This document shows positions 26,306 to 34,832 of a stretch of 64,000 bases of DNA, in pieces. Origin of the DNA: Xenorhabdus stockiae (lineage in GTDB: Bacteria; Pseudomonadota; Gammaproteobacteria; Enterobacterales; Enterobacteriaceae); the NCBI RefSeq assembly GCF_002632825.1, contig NZ_NJAJ01000015.1:50886-114885 (forward strand). Direction: 5' to 3'. The position numbers and the translations under genes were made by a program. The notes beneath the pieces were generated by a model, which made no database searches, was not told the DNA's origin, and saw only the letters and a program-made list of their open reading frames with translations. The first letter of the stretch is position 1. The number at the start of each line of letters is the position of its first letter.

Positions 26306-27970
26306 CTATGTTGAAATTAAATAAACCGACTCATAAGGTTTGATCTTAATTTCTTTTTCCACGGTGACGGGTGATGGATAATTACTGATTAATACCTGCC
26401 ATTCTTTTTGTGTAAGTTCAGGCTCTGGTGACCAAAGCTGTGTTTCGTCACTAAGATTGGCAATAACCAGTAAAGTCTGATCCTGCCAACGTCGCAGGTA
26501 GCACCACAGAGACGGGTGCTCAGGCAAAAGATCCAGATAATCACCATAAGTCAGTATGGGCTGTGTTTTTCTTAACTGAATTAAATCCTGATAGCAGTAG
26601 AATACAGAATCTTTGTCCTGTAATACGGATTCTGCATTGATTTCACGGTAATTATCGCTGGTCGCTATCCACGGAGTACCAGAGGTAAACCCAGCATTGT
26701 CAGTGTCATCCCATTGCATTGGCGTTCGGCTATTATCACGGGATTTTTGCGCCAGAATTGTCAGTATTTCTTCTGAAGACATACCTTGTTCAATGCGTTC
26801 CTGATACATATTCAGGCTTTCAATATCCCGATATTCTTCAATGTATTTAAAGTGAGGATTGGTCATACCAAGCTCTTCACCTTGATAGATATAAGGTGTT
26901 CCCTGCATTCCGTGTAGCACCATGGCTAACATTTTGGCGGATGCTTTATGGTGCTGTTTTTCATCCCCGAATCGGGAAACAATGCGGGGCTGATCGTGAT
27001 TACACCAGAAAAGAGCATTCCATGCTTTCTGATGCATCCCTTGCTGCCAGACCGAGAAGATCTTTTTCAGTTCAATATAATCTGGTTTTGCATGTGTCCA
27101 TTTTTCCCCATTCGGGTAATCAACTTTCAGGTGATGAAAATTGAATGTCATGGAGAGTGCATTCCCATCCAGTGAGCTATAACGAATACAATGTTCAAGG
27201 CTCGTGGAAGACATTTCACCGACGGTCATTAACGCTTTAGGCTGGAAAACATCACGGCTCATTTCCTGTAAAAATTCGTGTATCCGTGGGCCATCGGTAT
27301 AAAAACGGCGCCCATCACCACGATCATCGTCAGGGTAGTCCTGCTGTTTTGAGACAAGATTAATGACATCCAGCCGCAGTCCATCAACACCACGGTCAGC
27401 CCAGAATTCACAGACTTTTTTCAGCTCAGCACGAACGGGTTCATGTTCCCAGTTCAGATCAGCCTGTTCGGCGGCAAACAGGTGGAGGTAATACTGTTGG
27501 CTCGCTGCGTGCCATTGCCACGCGTTGCCGCCAAACTTGGATTTCCAGTTATTAGGGGGATTATCCTGCCCGCCACCCTCTTTCCAGATGTAAAACTGAC
27601 GGTAAGGATTATTGGCGTCCTGCGCGGCTTTAAACCACGGATGTTCCGTTGAAGTATGGTTGAAAACCATATCTAAAATGATGCGAATACCACGGCGATG
27701 GGCATTCTCCACCAAATTATCAAAATCTTCCATCGTGCCATATTCAGGGTTAATTGCGCAGTAGTCGGCAACATCATAACCATTATCCACCTGTGGAGAG
27801 GGATAAATAGGGGTGATCCAGATAGCACCTACTCCGAGGTGCTGTAAATAATCCAGACGTTGGGTGATCCCGTTAATATCACCAGTACCATTTCCTGTAC
27901 TATCCTGAAAACTCTTTGGATAAATCTGGTAGATAGCGCTGTCTAACCACCACGGTTGTTGTTCAGTCAT
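26306..27970 (-). CDS. treC: Trehalose-6-phosphate hydrolase (alpha,alpha-phosphotrehalase)
   Basis: A 554-residue GH13 enzyme (E. coli TreC 551) hydrolysing trehalose-6-phosphate to glucose and glucose-6-phosphate in the cytosol. Family motifs are in order: YQIYPKSFQDSTGNGTGDI, DMVFNHTSTEHPWF, the nucleophile GVDGLRLDVINL (about residue 200), the acid/base VGEMSSTS and the third acidic residue in CNHDQPRIVSRFGD. It lies 27 bp downstream of treB, so the PTS permease and hydrolase form an operon. Trehalose is the main insect blood sugar, which fits the presumed host. No treR repressor gene is adjacent. Confidence 0.95.
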   Translation of the reverse strand: MTEQQPWWLDSAIYQIYPKSFQDSTGNGTGDINGITQRLDYLQHLGVGAIWITPIYPSPQVDNGYDVADYCAINPEYGTMEDFDNLVENAHRRGIRIILDMVFNHTSTEHPWFKAAQDANNPYRQFYIWKEGGGQDNPPNNWKSKFGGNAWQWHAASQQYYLHLFAAEQADLNWEHEPVRAELKKVCEFWADRGVDGLRLDVINLVSKQQDYPDDDRGDGRRFYTDGPRIHEFLQEMSRDVFQPKALMTVGEMSSTSLEHCIRYSSLDGNALSMTFNFHHLKVDYPNGEKWTHAKPDYIELKKIFSVWQQGMHQKAWNALFWCNHDQPRIVSRFGDEKQHHKASAKMLAMVLHGMQGTPYIYQGEELGMTNPHFKYIEEYRDIESLNMYQERIEQGMSSEEILTILAQKSRDNSRTPMQWDDTDNAGFTSGTPWIATSDNYREINAESVLQDKDSVFYCYQDLIQLRKTQPILTYGDYLDLLPEHPSLWCYLRRWQDQTLLVIANLSDETQLWSPEPELTQKEWQVLISNYPSPVTVEKEIKIKPYESVYLIST

Positions 27971-27997
27971 AACAATACCTTATAAAACTATATCCTA

Positions 27998-29434
27998 TTA
28001 ACCCGCGGCTTCATTGTTGATCAATTCTTCTTTGCGTTCGTTCCTGCGATACATCAGAACAGTCAGTGCCATTGGTACAATAATTACAATCAGCATAGCG
28101 AGAAGGTAGATCATCCAGAATTGAGGTTTGATGGACAGAATACCCGGTATACCTCCGACCCCGATACCATTGGAAGTCACGTGGTTCAACCCACATAGCA
28201 AGCCAGCCAGACTCGTTCCAATCATCGCGCAGAACATCGGGTAACGATATTTCAGGTTAATACCATACATGGCTGGTTCAGTAACGCCGAGGTAGGCTGA
28301 AATTGCCGCAGGAACGGAAAGCTCACGCTCATTTTGTTTTTTGCTTGCCCAGATGATACCGATAACTGCGGAACCCTGAGCAATATTAGACAGGGCAATA
28401 ATCGGCCAGATAGGGGTTCCGCCCGTGCTTTGGATCATTTGCAGGTCAATCGCCAGCGTTGTCTGATGTACACCGGTAATCACCAGAGGAGCATAGAAGA
28501 AGCCAAATAAGGCAGCACCGATAGGTGCAAAACTGCCGGTCATCAGCCCTTTGACGCACCAGGCCACACCATCACCAATTGAACGCCCAATCGGGCCGAT
28601 AATTGCATGGGCAAGGAAAACGGCCAGCAGCAGGGAAACAACCGGAACAACCACCAGATAAAGATAATCCGGCACCAGTTTCTTCAGGCGTATTTCAATC
28701 CAGCCTAAGGCTAACCCAGCCATCAGAGAAGGAATAACCTGTGCCTGATAACCTACTTTGGAGATGGTAAACCAACCGAAATTCCAGACTTCGGGGATTT
28801 GTTGCCCAAGTTGATAGGCATTCATTAATTGTGGGGAGACTAGTGTGATCCCCAGAATAATCCCCAGAATGGGCGTTCCACCCATTTTTTTAACGGCAGA
28901 CCAGCAGATCCCGACAGGGAGATAGAAAAATATGGCTTCACCGATAAGCCAGAGGAAATCATAGATGGTTTGCCAGATTGGATATATATCGGCAAGGGGT
29001 TTTCCGTCACTAAATGGAATGCCGCCGATCAGATTTCGAAGGCCTAATATCAGACCGCCGCTGATAAGGGCTGGCAATAATGGAAAGAAGATCTCAGCAA
29101 AATGTGAAATTGCATTTTCATACCATTTCATATTTTGTCGTGCAGCCTGCTTAACTTCTTCTTTATTTGCTGACTGTTTACCGGTTGCGGCAAGCAGGGC
29201 TTTATAATAAATATCGACATTCGTTCCGATGACGACCTGAAATTGCCCGGCATTAGTGAAACAGCCTTTCACCATTGGTAACTCTTCAATGGCCTTAGCA
29301 TCAGCGTTTTCCGGGGTATTAAGAACAAATCTGAGCCTGGTGATACAGTGGGTTACGGAGGCAATATTCTCCTGCCCTCCGACTAATCTAATAAGATTAT
29401 CAACATCCTTTTGATTTATTGATTTTTTCTTCAT
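27998..29434 (-). CDS. treB: PTS trehalose permease EIIBC
   Basis: A 478-residue permease (E. coli TreB 473) with an N-terminal EIIB domain, phospho-cysteine in VTHCITRLRFVLN (about residue 30), and a C-terminal EIIC membrane domain of about ten helices containing the GITEPALYG-like motif as LGVTEPAMYGINLKYR. There is no EIIA domain; trehalose systems use the glucose EIIA (Crr). It imports and phosphorylates trehalose to trehalose-6-phosphate. The ribosome site AGGAGAAAAGGC lies just before the ATG. Upstream there is a GATCACA half-site that could belong to a CRP site, but it lacks a good partner. Confidence 0.95.
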   Translation of the reverse strand: MKKKSINQKDVDNLIRLVGGQENIASVTHCITRLRFVLNTPENADAKAIEELPMVKGCFTNAGQFQVVIGTNVDIYYKALLAATGKQSANKEEVKQAARQNMKWYENAISHFAEIFFPLLPALISGGLILGLRNLIGGIPFSDGKPLADIYPIWQTIYDFLWLIGEAIFFYLPVGICWSAVKKMGGTPILGIILGITLVSPQLMNAYQLGQQIPEVWNFGWFTISKVGYQAQVIPSLMAGLALGWIEIRLKKLVPDYLYLVVVPVVSLLLAVFLAHAIIGPIGRSIGDGVAWCVKGLMTGSFAPIGAALFGFFYAPLVITGVHQTTLAIDLQMIQSTGGTPIWPIIALSNIAQGSAVIGIIWASKKQNERELSVPAAISAYLGVTEPAMYGINLKYRYPMFCAMIGTSLAGLLCGLNHVTSNGIGVGGIPGILSIKPQFWMIYLLAMLIVIIVPMALTVLMYRRNERKEELINNEAAG

Positions 29435-29839
29435 GCCTTTTCTCCTTTCTATGGCAGGAGTAGTAAATAACGGAAATAGGTACTAACAGAATGATTACTT
29501 TTATGATGAGATAATTCATAGAGTGAATTAATAACCAGCCCATCCTAGTCAGATTTCAGAATTTTGAATATGAAAAGATACGTTGTTTGAGTTTTGGATC
29601 ACATTTTATTCTACTAAATTGAAAATATAATAATTTTCATATTACTTTAATTTATTGTTTCAGGAATTTTAATTCACCTAAGAATTAATGTGTTTGATTT
29701 ATGGGTTTTGTTGTTTTTATATTTATTTTTTATTAATTATCAAATGAAACTTAATATTATGATTTTACTGGTATGAAAACCCGTTTCACTGGAAAGCATA
29801 TAGGTTAAACGGGCTGTTGGTTATTTATTTCGGTATTGT
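29435..29839. other. Spacer with treB promoter and a convergent-style hairpin
   Basis: No gene. The treB promoter must lie near 29450-29620; a CRP-like half-site GATCACA sits at 29598-29604. At 29780-29813, CCCGTTT pairs with AAACGGG around a 20-base loop and is followed on the minus strand by TTTTC, a likely terminator of the next gene. Confidence 0.5.
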
Positions 29840-30268
29840 TTATGGATCCATTCCATCATAAGGTATTATAAAAAAAGGTTCGCACTCTTTCGCTTTACAT
29901 CCGAGATAAATGATTTTTTCATCATTGGTAAACGTGGTTATGCCACCACCATTGATATGAAAGTCCCATATTTCGTTGTTTAATTTCGCTCTGCCAACTA
30001 TATCGCAGGGAGTTTGGTAAAACTCCCGATAGGGGGAATGTTCATATTGCTCGCTTATTTTAAAAATTTTATCTATGACTTTTTTGTTTAAATTCCATTT
30101 TTTGCACTCCTCTATAAGAAGATTATCACTAGGGCTAGTGCGGCTATAATTTTCAGATATTTTTAAAACAGGATTGTTGATTACTTCGATTTGGTTTTGA
30201 TTTGCATGAGAATAAGGGATTGATATTACCAAAGTAAATATAATAGATTTTAGGGCATACTTTATCAT
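29840..30268 (-). CDS. Small secreted protein of unknown function
   Basis: A 142-residue protein with a signal peptide (residues 1-22, ISIPYSHAN). The mature domain contains LLIEECKKWNLNKKVIDKIF, QTPCDIVGRAKLNNEIWDF, HINGGGITTF and YLGCKAKECEPFF, with four cysteines that could form two disulfides. I do not recognise it; the size, signal and C-terminal pattern would suit a periplasmic immunity protein of a contact-dependent or type VI toxin, but no toxin gene is adjacent. Followed by a hairpin terminator and preceded by a gene fragment with a somewhat similar IN.GGGI segment. Confidence 0.6.
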   Translation of the reverse strand: MIKYALKSIIFTLVISIPYSHANQNQIEVINNPVLKISENYSRTSPSDNLLIEECKKWNLNKKVIDKIFKISEQYEHSPYREFYQTPCDIVGRAKLNNEIWDFHINGGGITTFTNDEKIIYLGCKAKECEPFFIIPYDGMDP

Positions 30269-30299
30269 TTTATATATCCATACATTTTTGTTTCATGAT

Positions 30300-30341
30300 T
30301 TGGCTAATCAGAGAATTATACGTCATTATCTGATTAACCAA
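30300..30341. terminator. Hairpin after the gene fragment
   Basis: TTGGCTAATCAGA (30300-30312) pairs with TCTGATTAACCAA (30329-30341), 13 bp with one mismatch and a 16-base loop. Confidence 0.5.
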
Positions 30342-30342
30342 T

Positions 30343-30429
30343 TTAAGGATAGTACCCAATATTCATGCTATTTTCATCAATAACGATACCGCCACCACCA
30401 CAGTTAATACCATCTCCTTGTTGTAAATA
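30343..30429 (-). pseudogene. 3' fragment of a lost gene
   Basis: A 28-codon open stretch ends in a normal stop right before a terminator hairpin. It reads LQQGDGINCGGGGIVIDE then NSMNIGYYP, which looks like the conserved C-terminus of a real secreted protein, but there is a stop just upstream and no room for the rest. Best read as the tail of a gene whose 5' part was replaced when the VOC gene arrived. It shares IN-GGGI with the neighbouring small secreted protein. A chance frame cannot be excluded. Confidence 0.4.
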
Positions 30430-30442
30430 TTAATCTGTAAAA

Positions 30443-30841
30443 TTAATTTCGCTGGAATAACGTAATTTGAAGCCCTGCCGGAGCTTCTAATCGGCTGTTA
30501 ATAGAGTGAAATGGCGTTTGGCGTGGGGATCCAATGACCTCTGCCCCAGATTTTTGCAAAAGAGATGTTGTTTCAATAACATCATCAACTTCAAATGCTA
30601 CTCGTATCCGGCCTGATGCTTTTCTACCGACCTCAATTTTATCGATATAATTAGCAGTAGAAGGTTCTACAAGTTCAAGAGTTGCCTTCCCTGCTTCTAA
30701 TATGGCAACTTTCCCATTATCTGGAGGGACTGAGTTGATTTCATTTAGTCCTAGGATGTCACGATAGAAAGAAAGTGCTTCGTCAAAATTCTCAGTCATT
30801 ACAACTAAACGTAATTCTTTTACAGTTTTTTTTATCATCAT
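30443..30841 (-). CDS. VOC (glyoxalase/bleomycin-resistance) superfamily protein
   Basis: About 132 residues from the double ATG at 30839-30841/30836-30838; the frame is open ten codons further but without a ribosome site. One beta-alpha-beta-beta-beta unit begins ELRLVVMTENFDEALSFYRDILGL and a second begins RIRVAFEVDDVIETTSLLQKSG, ending PAGLQITLFQRN, the classic paired VOC modules. Metal ligands, typically H/E at the strand starts, are not all obvious, so activity is uncertain. It diverges from a LysR gene with a 118-bp gap, so is probably regulated by it. Confidence 0.75.
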   Translation of the reverse strand: MMIKKTVKELRLVVMTENFDEALSFYRDILGLNEINSVPPDNGKVAILEAGKATLELVEPSTANYIDKIEVGRKASGRIRVAFEVDDVIETTSLLQKSGAEVIGSPRQTPFHSINSRLEAPAGLQITLFQRN

Positions 30842-30959
30842 ATATTTCCGCCAAACATGAATTTTTATCATTGATATTTTCGAATAGATAAGAAAATATC
30901 ATTATAAATCTGATACCATCAAGGTCATTATTTTCAGCAAAAGATGATAATAACTTAAT

Positions 30960-31847
30960 ATGCAAAGACGATTACCACCTTTGGGAACTCTACGTGCTTT
31001 TGATGCTGTTGCTCGTTTAAAAAGTTTTAAATTAGCAGCGGAAGAATTAAATGTATCTCCTACAGCTATTAGTCATCAAATACGGCTGCTTGAGGAGCAG
31101 TTAGCGATATGTGTTCTTAAACGTTCGCCACGTTATGTTGCTTTGACTGAGGAAGGAAAAATATTACAAAAAGCCACGAGTCAGGTATTTTTATTACTCC
31201 AATCTGCTATTAATGAAATGAGGTTGTTACATAGCTCTTCACCTTTTACCCTAACTACGACTACAGCATTTATTACTTGTTGGTTGATTCCTCATCTGGC
31301 TGAAATACGTCATCAATTTCCAGATATTGATCTGCGGCTACATGCAGATGATTGTCCTGTTGATTTAGACGCTACCGGAATCGATATGGCTATTCGCTAT
31401 GGTTATCCACCCAGAGATACTTTAAATATCCATATAATTTTGGAGGATGAGTTTGTTTTGGCCGCTAGCCCAACTTTCAAAATAAAATCACTGGAAGATC
31501 TTCATAATGTACCTTTGATTCATACTGATGGCCGTCGTATTCCACAACCATCTCCAGACTGGGATATCTGGCGTTCCTGTTTTGGTCCCAAACAATTGGA
31601 AATTGTTCATGGAGCACGATTCACTGATGAAACTCATTCTATACAAGCTGCAATAGCGGGCGAAGGAGCAATCATTACTAGTCGCTTAATGATTCAGAGG
31701 GAGCTACGGGCTAATGTATTGGAAGTGCCTTTTGTTAATAAACTACCGGGTGCTATGTACTATGTAATGGGGAATAAGAATAGCAAACATACCAGAGTAA
31801 TTGAATATTTCTGTCAATGGCTTATGGGAAAAATGAAATTAAAATAA
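30960..31847 (+). CDS. LysR-family regulator, GcvA/AmpR-like
   Basis: A 295-residue LysR protein of the GcvA-like subgroup, recognised by its start RLPPLGTLRAFDAVARLKSF and helix-turn-helix LAAEELNVSPTAISHQIRLLEEQ. The effector domain has LIPHLAEIRHQFPDIDLRLH and GIDMAIRYG, typical of this subgroup, and ends with GEGAIITSRLMIQREL. It is divergent from the VOC gene, and convergent with the M20 amidohydrolase. Its target is likely the VOC gene. Start ATG at 30960 follows AATAACTTAAT with no strong ribosome site. Confidence 0.8.
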   Translation: MQRRLPPLGTLRAFDAVARLKSFKLAAEELNVSPTAISHQIRLLEEQLAICVLKRSPRYVALTEEGKILQKATSQVFLLLQSAINEMRLLHSSSPFTLTTTTAFITCWLIPHLAEIRHQFPDIDLRLHADDCPVDLDATGIDMAIRYGYPPRDTLNIHIILEDEFVLAASPTFKIKSLEDLHNVPLIHTDGRRIPQPSPDWDIWRSCFGPKQLEIVHGARFTDETHSIQAAIAGEGAIITSRLMIQRELRANVLEVPFVNKLPGAMYYVMGNKNSKHTRVIEYFCQWLMGKMKLK

Positions 31848-31877
31848 TGGGTTAAATATACTTATTTCAATGTTATC

Positions 31878-31902
31878 GCGTCCGATATTCCCTACCGGAC
31901 GC
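31878..31902. terminator. Stem-loop between convergent lysR and M20 genes
   Basis: GCGTCCG (31878-31884) pairs with CGGACGC (31896-31902), loop of 11. There is no T-run, but the position between convergent genes suggests termination. Confidence 0.4.
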
Positions 31903-31911
31903 CAGATATTA

Positions 31912-33087
31912 TTAATGCGTAACAAGATTAATAAATATTTGTGCTCCAACCAGCAGGCAGTCATCGTCAATAAAATAAGGATTGGAATGCGGGAAGTTGT
32001 CTATTCCTTTTTCTTTATTTCCGCTACCGAGGAAAAACATGGCACCTCTGCGATCTTTGGTGGTGTTAATCATGTAACTGAAATCCTCACTGCCTGTTGC
32101 TGGGCGGATGTTAGCGATTATATTTTCTGAGGGCAGGAATTTGCCGGCCGCTTCGATGATACGCTGGTAAGCGTAAGGATGGTTTTCCACTGCTGGGTAA
32201 GTTGCGTAGCTTACTGTAGTTCTGAAACCGCCCGCTTCGCTGCGGGCAATAATTTCCTGAATACCATTTTTGAGGATTTGGTCAGTTTCCTTATCCATCG
32301 TCCGAATGGTTCCTTGTGCCTGAGCATGGGCTGCGATGGCATTGGGAATGGTTCCGCCGTTAATCATGCCGCAAGTGAGTACTGCCGGGCTGAACGGATC
32401 TGTCTTTTTCGCGACAATATAGTCCATATAATCAATAATGCGACACATCTCCCGAATGGCATCCAGCCCTTTTTGTGGTGCTGAGCCGTGGGCAGAAATA
32501 CCGTAGACATCCAGAGTCCATGTCGTCCCCCACGAGGTAAGGGTGCCGCTTGTCAGAGCGATAGTGCCTGTATCCTCAGCACCATCGTTATGCAAGGCAT
32601 AGACTTCACTGACACCGTCCATACACCCCAGCTCAACCATTTTATCTGCGCCCGGAATGCGCATATCTTCCTCTGCCATCTGGAAGATAAAGCGCACGTT
32701 GACGTTCATCTCATGCTGATGCTGTGACAGGTAATTGGCGGCAGTCAGTGCAACTGTCATATGGATGTCATGACCACAGTTATGCGCACAGCCTTCATGA
32801 ACAGAGCTGTGGTCATTATTGGTCAGATCGGGCATTGCGAGTGCATCCATATCGGTACGAAATGCAAGCAGAGGTTTGGCTGGATCAATAATTAAATCGG
32901 CAGTAAAACCAGTATAATCTGAATAGTTTTTGATGGTGTAACCAAAGAATCTCATTAAATCAAGGCAATATTTTGACGTTTTAAACTCACGACCGGATAG
33001 TTCAGGAATTTTATGGAGATCCTGACGAGTCTTTTTGCTGAATTGTTCTAATGAAAATAGCGTATCGCTGACATTATATTTATTCAT
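31912..33087 (-). CDS. M20-family amidohydrolase (hippurate/N-acyl amino acid hydrolase type)
   Basis: A 391-residue cytosolic M20D-type metal hydrolase. Metal ligands are visible: DMDALAMPD, the Cys-Gly-His-Asp segment HNCGHDIHMTVALT, EE in FQMAEEDMRIPG, HND in YALHNDGAED, and the late TGSEDFSYM histidine-replacing region. The dimerisation domain starts near GISAHGSAPQKGLDAI. These enzymes remove acyl groups from amino acids or related amides. Substrate unknown; no operon partner is present on the same strand within 300 bp. Confidence 0.85.
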   Translation of the reverse strand: MNKYNVSDTLFSLEQFSKKTRQDLHKIPELSGREFKTSKYCLDLMRFFGYTIKNYSDYTGFTADLIIDPAKPLLAFRTDMDALAMPDLTNNDHSSVHEGCAHNCGHDIHMTVALTAANYLSQHQHEMNVNVRFIFQMAEEDMRIPGADKMVELGCMDGVSEVYALHNDGAEDTGTIALTSGTLTSWGTTWTLDVYGISAHGSAPQKGLDAIREMCRIIDYMDYIVAKKTDPFSPAVLTCGMINGGTIPNAIAAHAQAQGTIRTMDKETDQILKNGIQEIIARSEAGGFRTTVSYATYPAVENHPYAYQRIIEAAGKFLPSENIIANIRPATGSEDFSYMINTTKDRRGAMFFLGSGNKEKGIDNFPHSNPYFIDDDCLLVGAQIFINLVTH

Positions 33088-33430
33088 TATCTAACCCCTT
33101 TTACGCTGAATTTATTTGAGTCATGAAAGAAGTATCGAAAAAAGGTAATAAATAGAAACTATCATGAAAAGCATGGTCATTTGCCATAATATTTTTTCTC
33201 GGTTTCTTTTTCTTATCGTCAGATCTAGGGGGGTTGTCGTATGTGATGGATGAGACACTACATTTTAGGATATAGAGCGGGAACAACAGTGCATCGACAC
33301 GATCACTGATTGTAAGAGAGATCGTATTGATCCAGATGGGGGCAATAAAGGATCTTTAATGCTGAGAGTATAACCGACCCTGAACTTATAAAAGATCGGC
33401 TTCCTGTAATGGGGCAAAATATCATTCAGT
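33088..33430. other. Spacer with possible traces of a degraded gene
   Basis: No intact gene. On the plus strand two short stop-ended stretches in different frames, CIDTITDCKRDRIDPDGG (about 33293-33370) and SITDPELIKDRLPVMGQN (about 33365-33430), read like protein but do not join. They could be remnants of a broken gene, for example a TetR-type regulator next to the reductase; this is weak. Confidence 0.25.
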
Positions 33431-33973
33431 TTATGCTGTTGGTTTGATATCCATAATAGTTTCAATGGCGCCGCTGCTTAAGAGACGCTGTTTATTAGGA
33501 ACAGCCTCAATCAAATGGTTGACTGGCAAGACTCGGATACCTGAGCCCAAAAACACCGGTACCGTGGTAATAAACAGTTGTTGTAATTCTCCGGCATCGG
33601 CAAAGAATGCTGCCGTTTCTCCACCACCAATAATCCATACGTCTTTATCCTTAGCGGCAGCCCGCGCTTTGGCGGCAATTTCACTGGCAGGATCATGAGT
33701 GACAACGGCATTAATTTCTGCCGGAACGGGTAAATTTCTGGAGGAGAGAATAAAAGAAGGGATATTCTGATATGGCCAGTGACCAGCCGTATTCTTCATA
33801 ATCCATTCATAAGTTCCAGCCCCTATAATGGCTGCTCCGATACCCTGATAAAAGGTTTCATAAGGTGTGGCATCATCGCTGAGAGCAAATGTCTCCAGCC
33901 AGCCTAACTCATGATTCTCTGTAGCGATATAACCATCCATTGTTGCAGCAACATAATAAATGAGCTTTGACAT
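33431..33973 (-). CDS. Dihydrofolate reductase-like (RibD C-terminal domain) protein
   Basis: About 180 residues from the ATG at 33971-33973, which follows GAGGAAAGAT; an in-frame ATG four codons earlier would overlap that ribosome site. The family pattern is clear: KLIYYVAATMDGYIA at the start, GAAIIGAGTYEWIM, then IWIIGGGETAAFFADAGELQQL and PVFLGSGIRVLP. These are NADPH-dependent reductases of the YyaP/YwjB type with unknown substrates, and not true folate reductases. It stands alone. Confidence 0.82.
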   Translation of the reverse strand: MSKLIYYVAATMDGYIATENHELGWLETFALSDDATPYETFYQGIGAAIIGAGTYEWIMKNTAGHWPYQNIPSFILSSRNLPVPAEINAVVTHDPASEIAAKARAAAKDKDVWIIGGGETAAFFADAGELQQLFITTVPVFLGSGIRVLPVNHLIEAVPNKQRLLSSGAIETIMDIKPTA

Positions 33974-34329
33974 ATCTTTCCTCATTTTACTTTTTAGGAT
34001 TTATGAATATTTGGAAAACCCAGTTGGTGTTGAGATAATTTTTTTTGTTACATTATTAATAACTCTATCAGGGGAATCGAAAATGGATTAGCTTTTTAAA
34101 GTAATATTTTAGAACAGCATGTTTAAAATTGATGTTGGTCACATAAAGTTTTGAAATAAAGAGTTTGTCTATAATTTTTTATGTATTAACTGTCACAACT
34201 ACTACAAATTTTAAATAAAGCAGGATGAATAAATTGATTTGTAACCATGCAGTATGGTTGCTTTAATCATCCAGTTTTTATCGATAATATATTGATTAAT
34301 CAATCACATTAAATTCACGTTAAGGATAA
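33974..34329. other. AT-rich divergent spacer before the PAAR gene
   Basis: No gene seen. It should hold the leftward promoter of the reductase gene and the rightward promoter of the PAAR set. The low GC content contrasts with the paa genes. Confidence 0.5.
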
Positions 34330-34608
34330 ATGATGGCTATTGGATACTTCTTAGTTGTTGGGGATAAAACAACATGTGGTGGTGCAATTTTAACGGGCAG
34401 TAGTACAGTCACTTTTTACGGTAAGCCGTCTGCTCTTGAAGGTTCAGAGGTCAGTTGTGGCAGATTTGCCGGTAAATACCGGATTATCGGCGGTGTCAGT
34501 GGTTTTATCAATTATCAGCAAAGAATGGCAGGAACGCTGGATAGCCAGAGTAGTTGCCCTTGTCAGGCTGGCTTGATTCAGTCTATTCCTGATTCCTATG
34601 CTAAATAA
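34330..34608 (+). CDS. PAAR-domain type VI secretion tip protein
   Basis: A 92-residue PAAR protein. It has the repeats of the domain: VVGDKTTCGGAILTGSSTVTF, PSALEGSEVSCGRFAG, and a C-terminal SCPCQAGLIQS, with the Cys/His-type zinc position represented by cysteines. PAAR proteins cap the VgrG spike of the type VI secretion system and recruit effectors. There is no C-terminal extension, so it would act with a separate cargo, most likely the hydrolase encoded 224 bp downstream. No VgrG or other T6SS gene is in the window. Tandem ATGs at 34330 and 34333 follow AAGGATAA. Confidence 0.85.
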   Translation: MMAIGYFLVVGDKTTCGGAILTGSSTVTFYGKPSALEGSEVSCGRFAGKYRIIGGVSGFINYQQRMAGTLDSQSSCPCQAGLIQSIPDSYAK

Positions 34609-34627
34609 TGACGGTTTGTAACTAATT

Positions 34628-34655
34628 ATGCCATTGCAAATATCTCCGATGGCAT
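34628..34655 (+). terminator. Hairpin after the PAAR gene
   Basis: ATGCCAT (34628-34634) pairs with ATGGCAT (34649-34655), then TT. Some readthrough to the effector gene is likely needed unless that has its own promoter in the AT-rich 34660-34830 stretch. Confidence 0.45.
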
Positions 34656-34832
34656 TTAAGAGATTAAATAAATAATTTATGTTATTGACAATTAGCTTTT
34701 AAAATATAAAAGATATGACCAAAAATAAGAGGTGTCTTATTGGATTGTTGTTTAATTTGTTTATAGGATTACTCTTATTGAATAAGATAGGGCAGAAAAC
34801 GGATTTAACCAAAATAGAAAGGATAACAAATT

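Noticed and set aside
29588..29610. CRP site before treB
   Set aside because: GATCACA is a fair half-site, but the partner at the right spacing is poor.
33101..33465. Two short minus-strand frames between M20 and reductase genes
   Set aside because: No ribosome site or recognisable domain.
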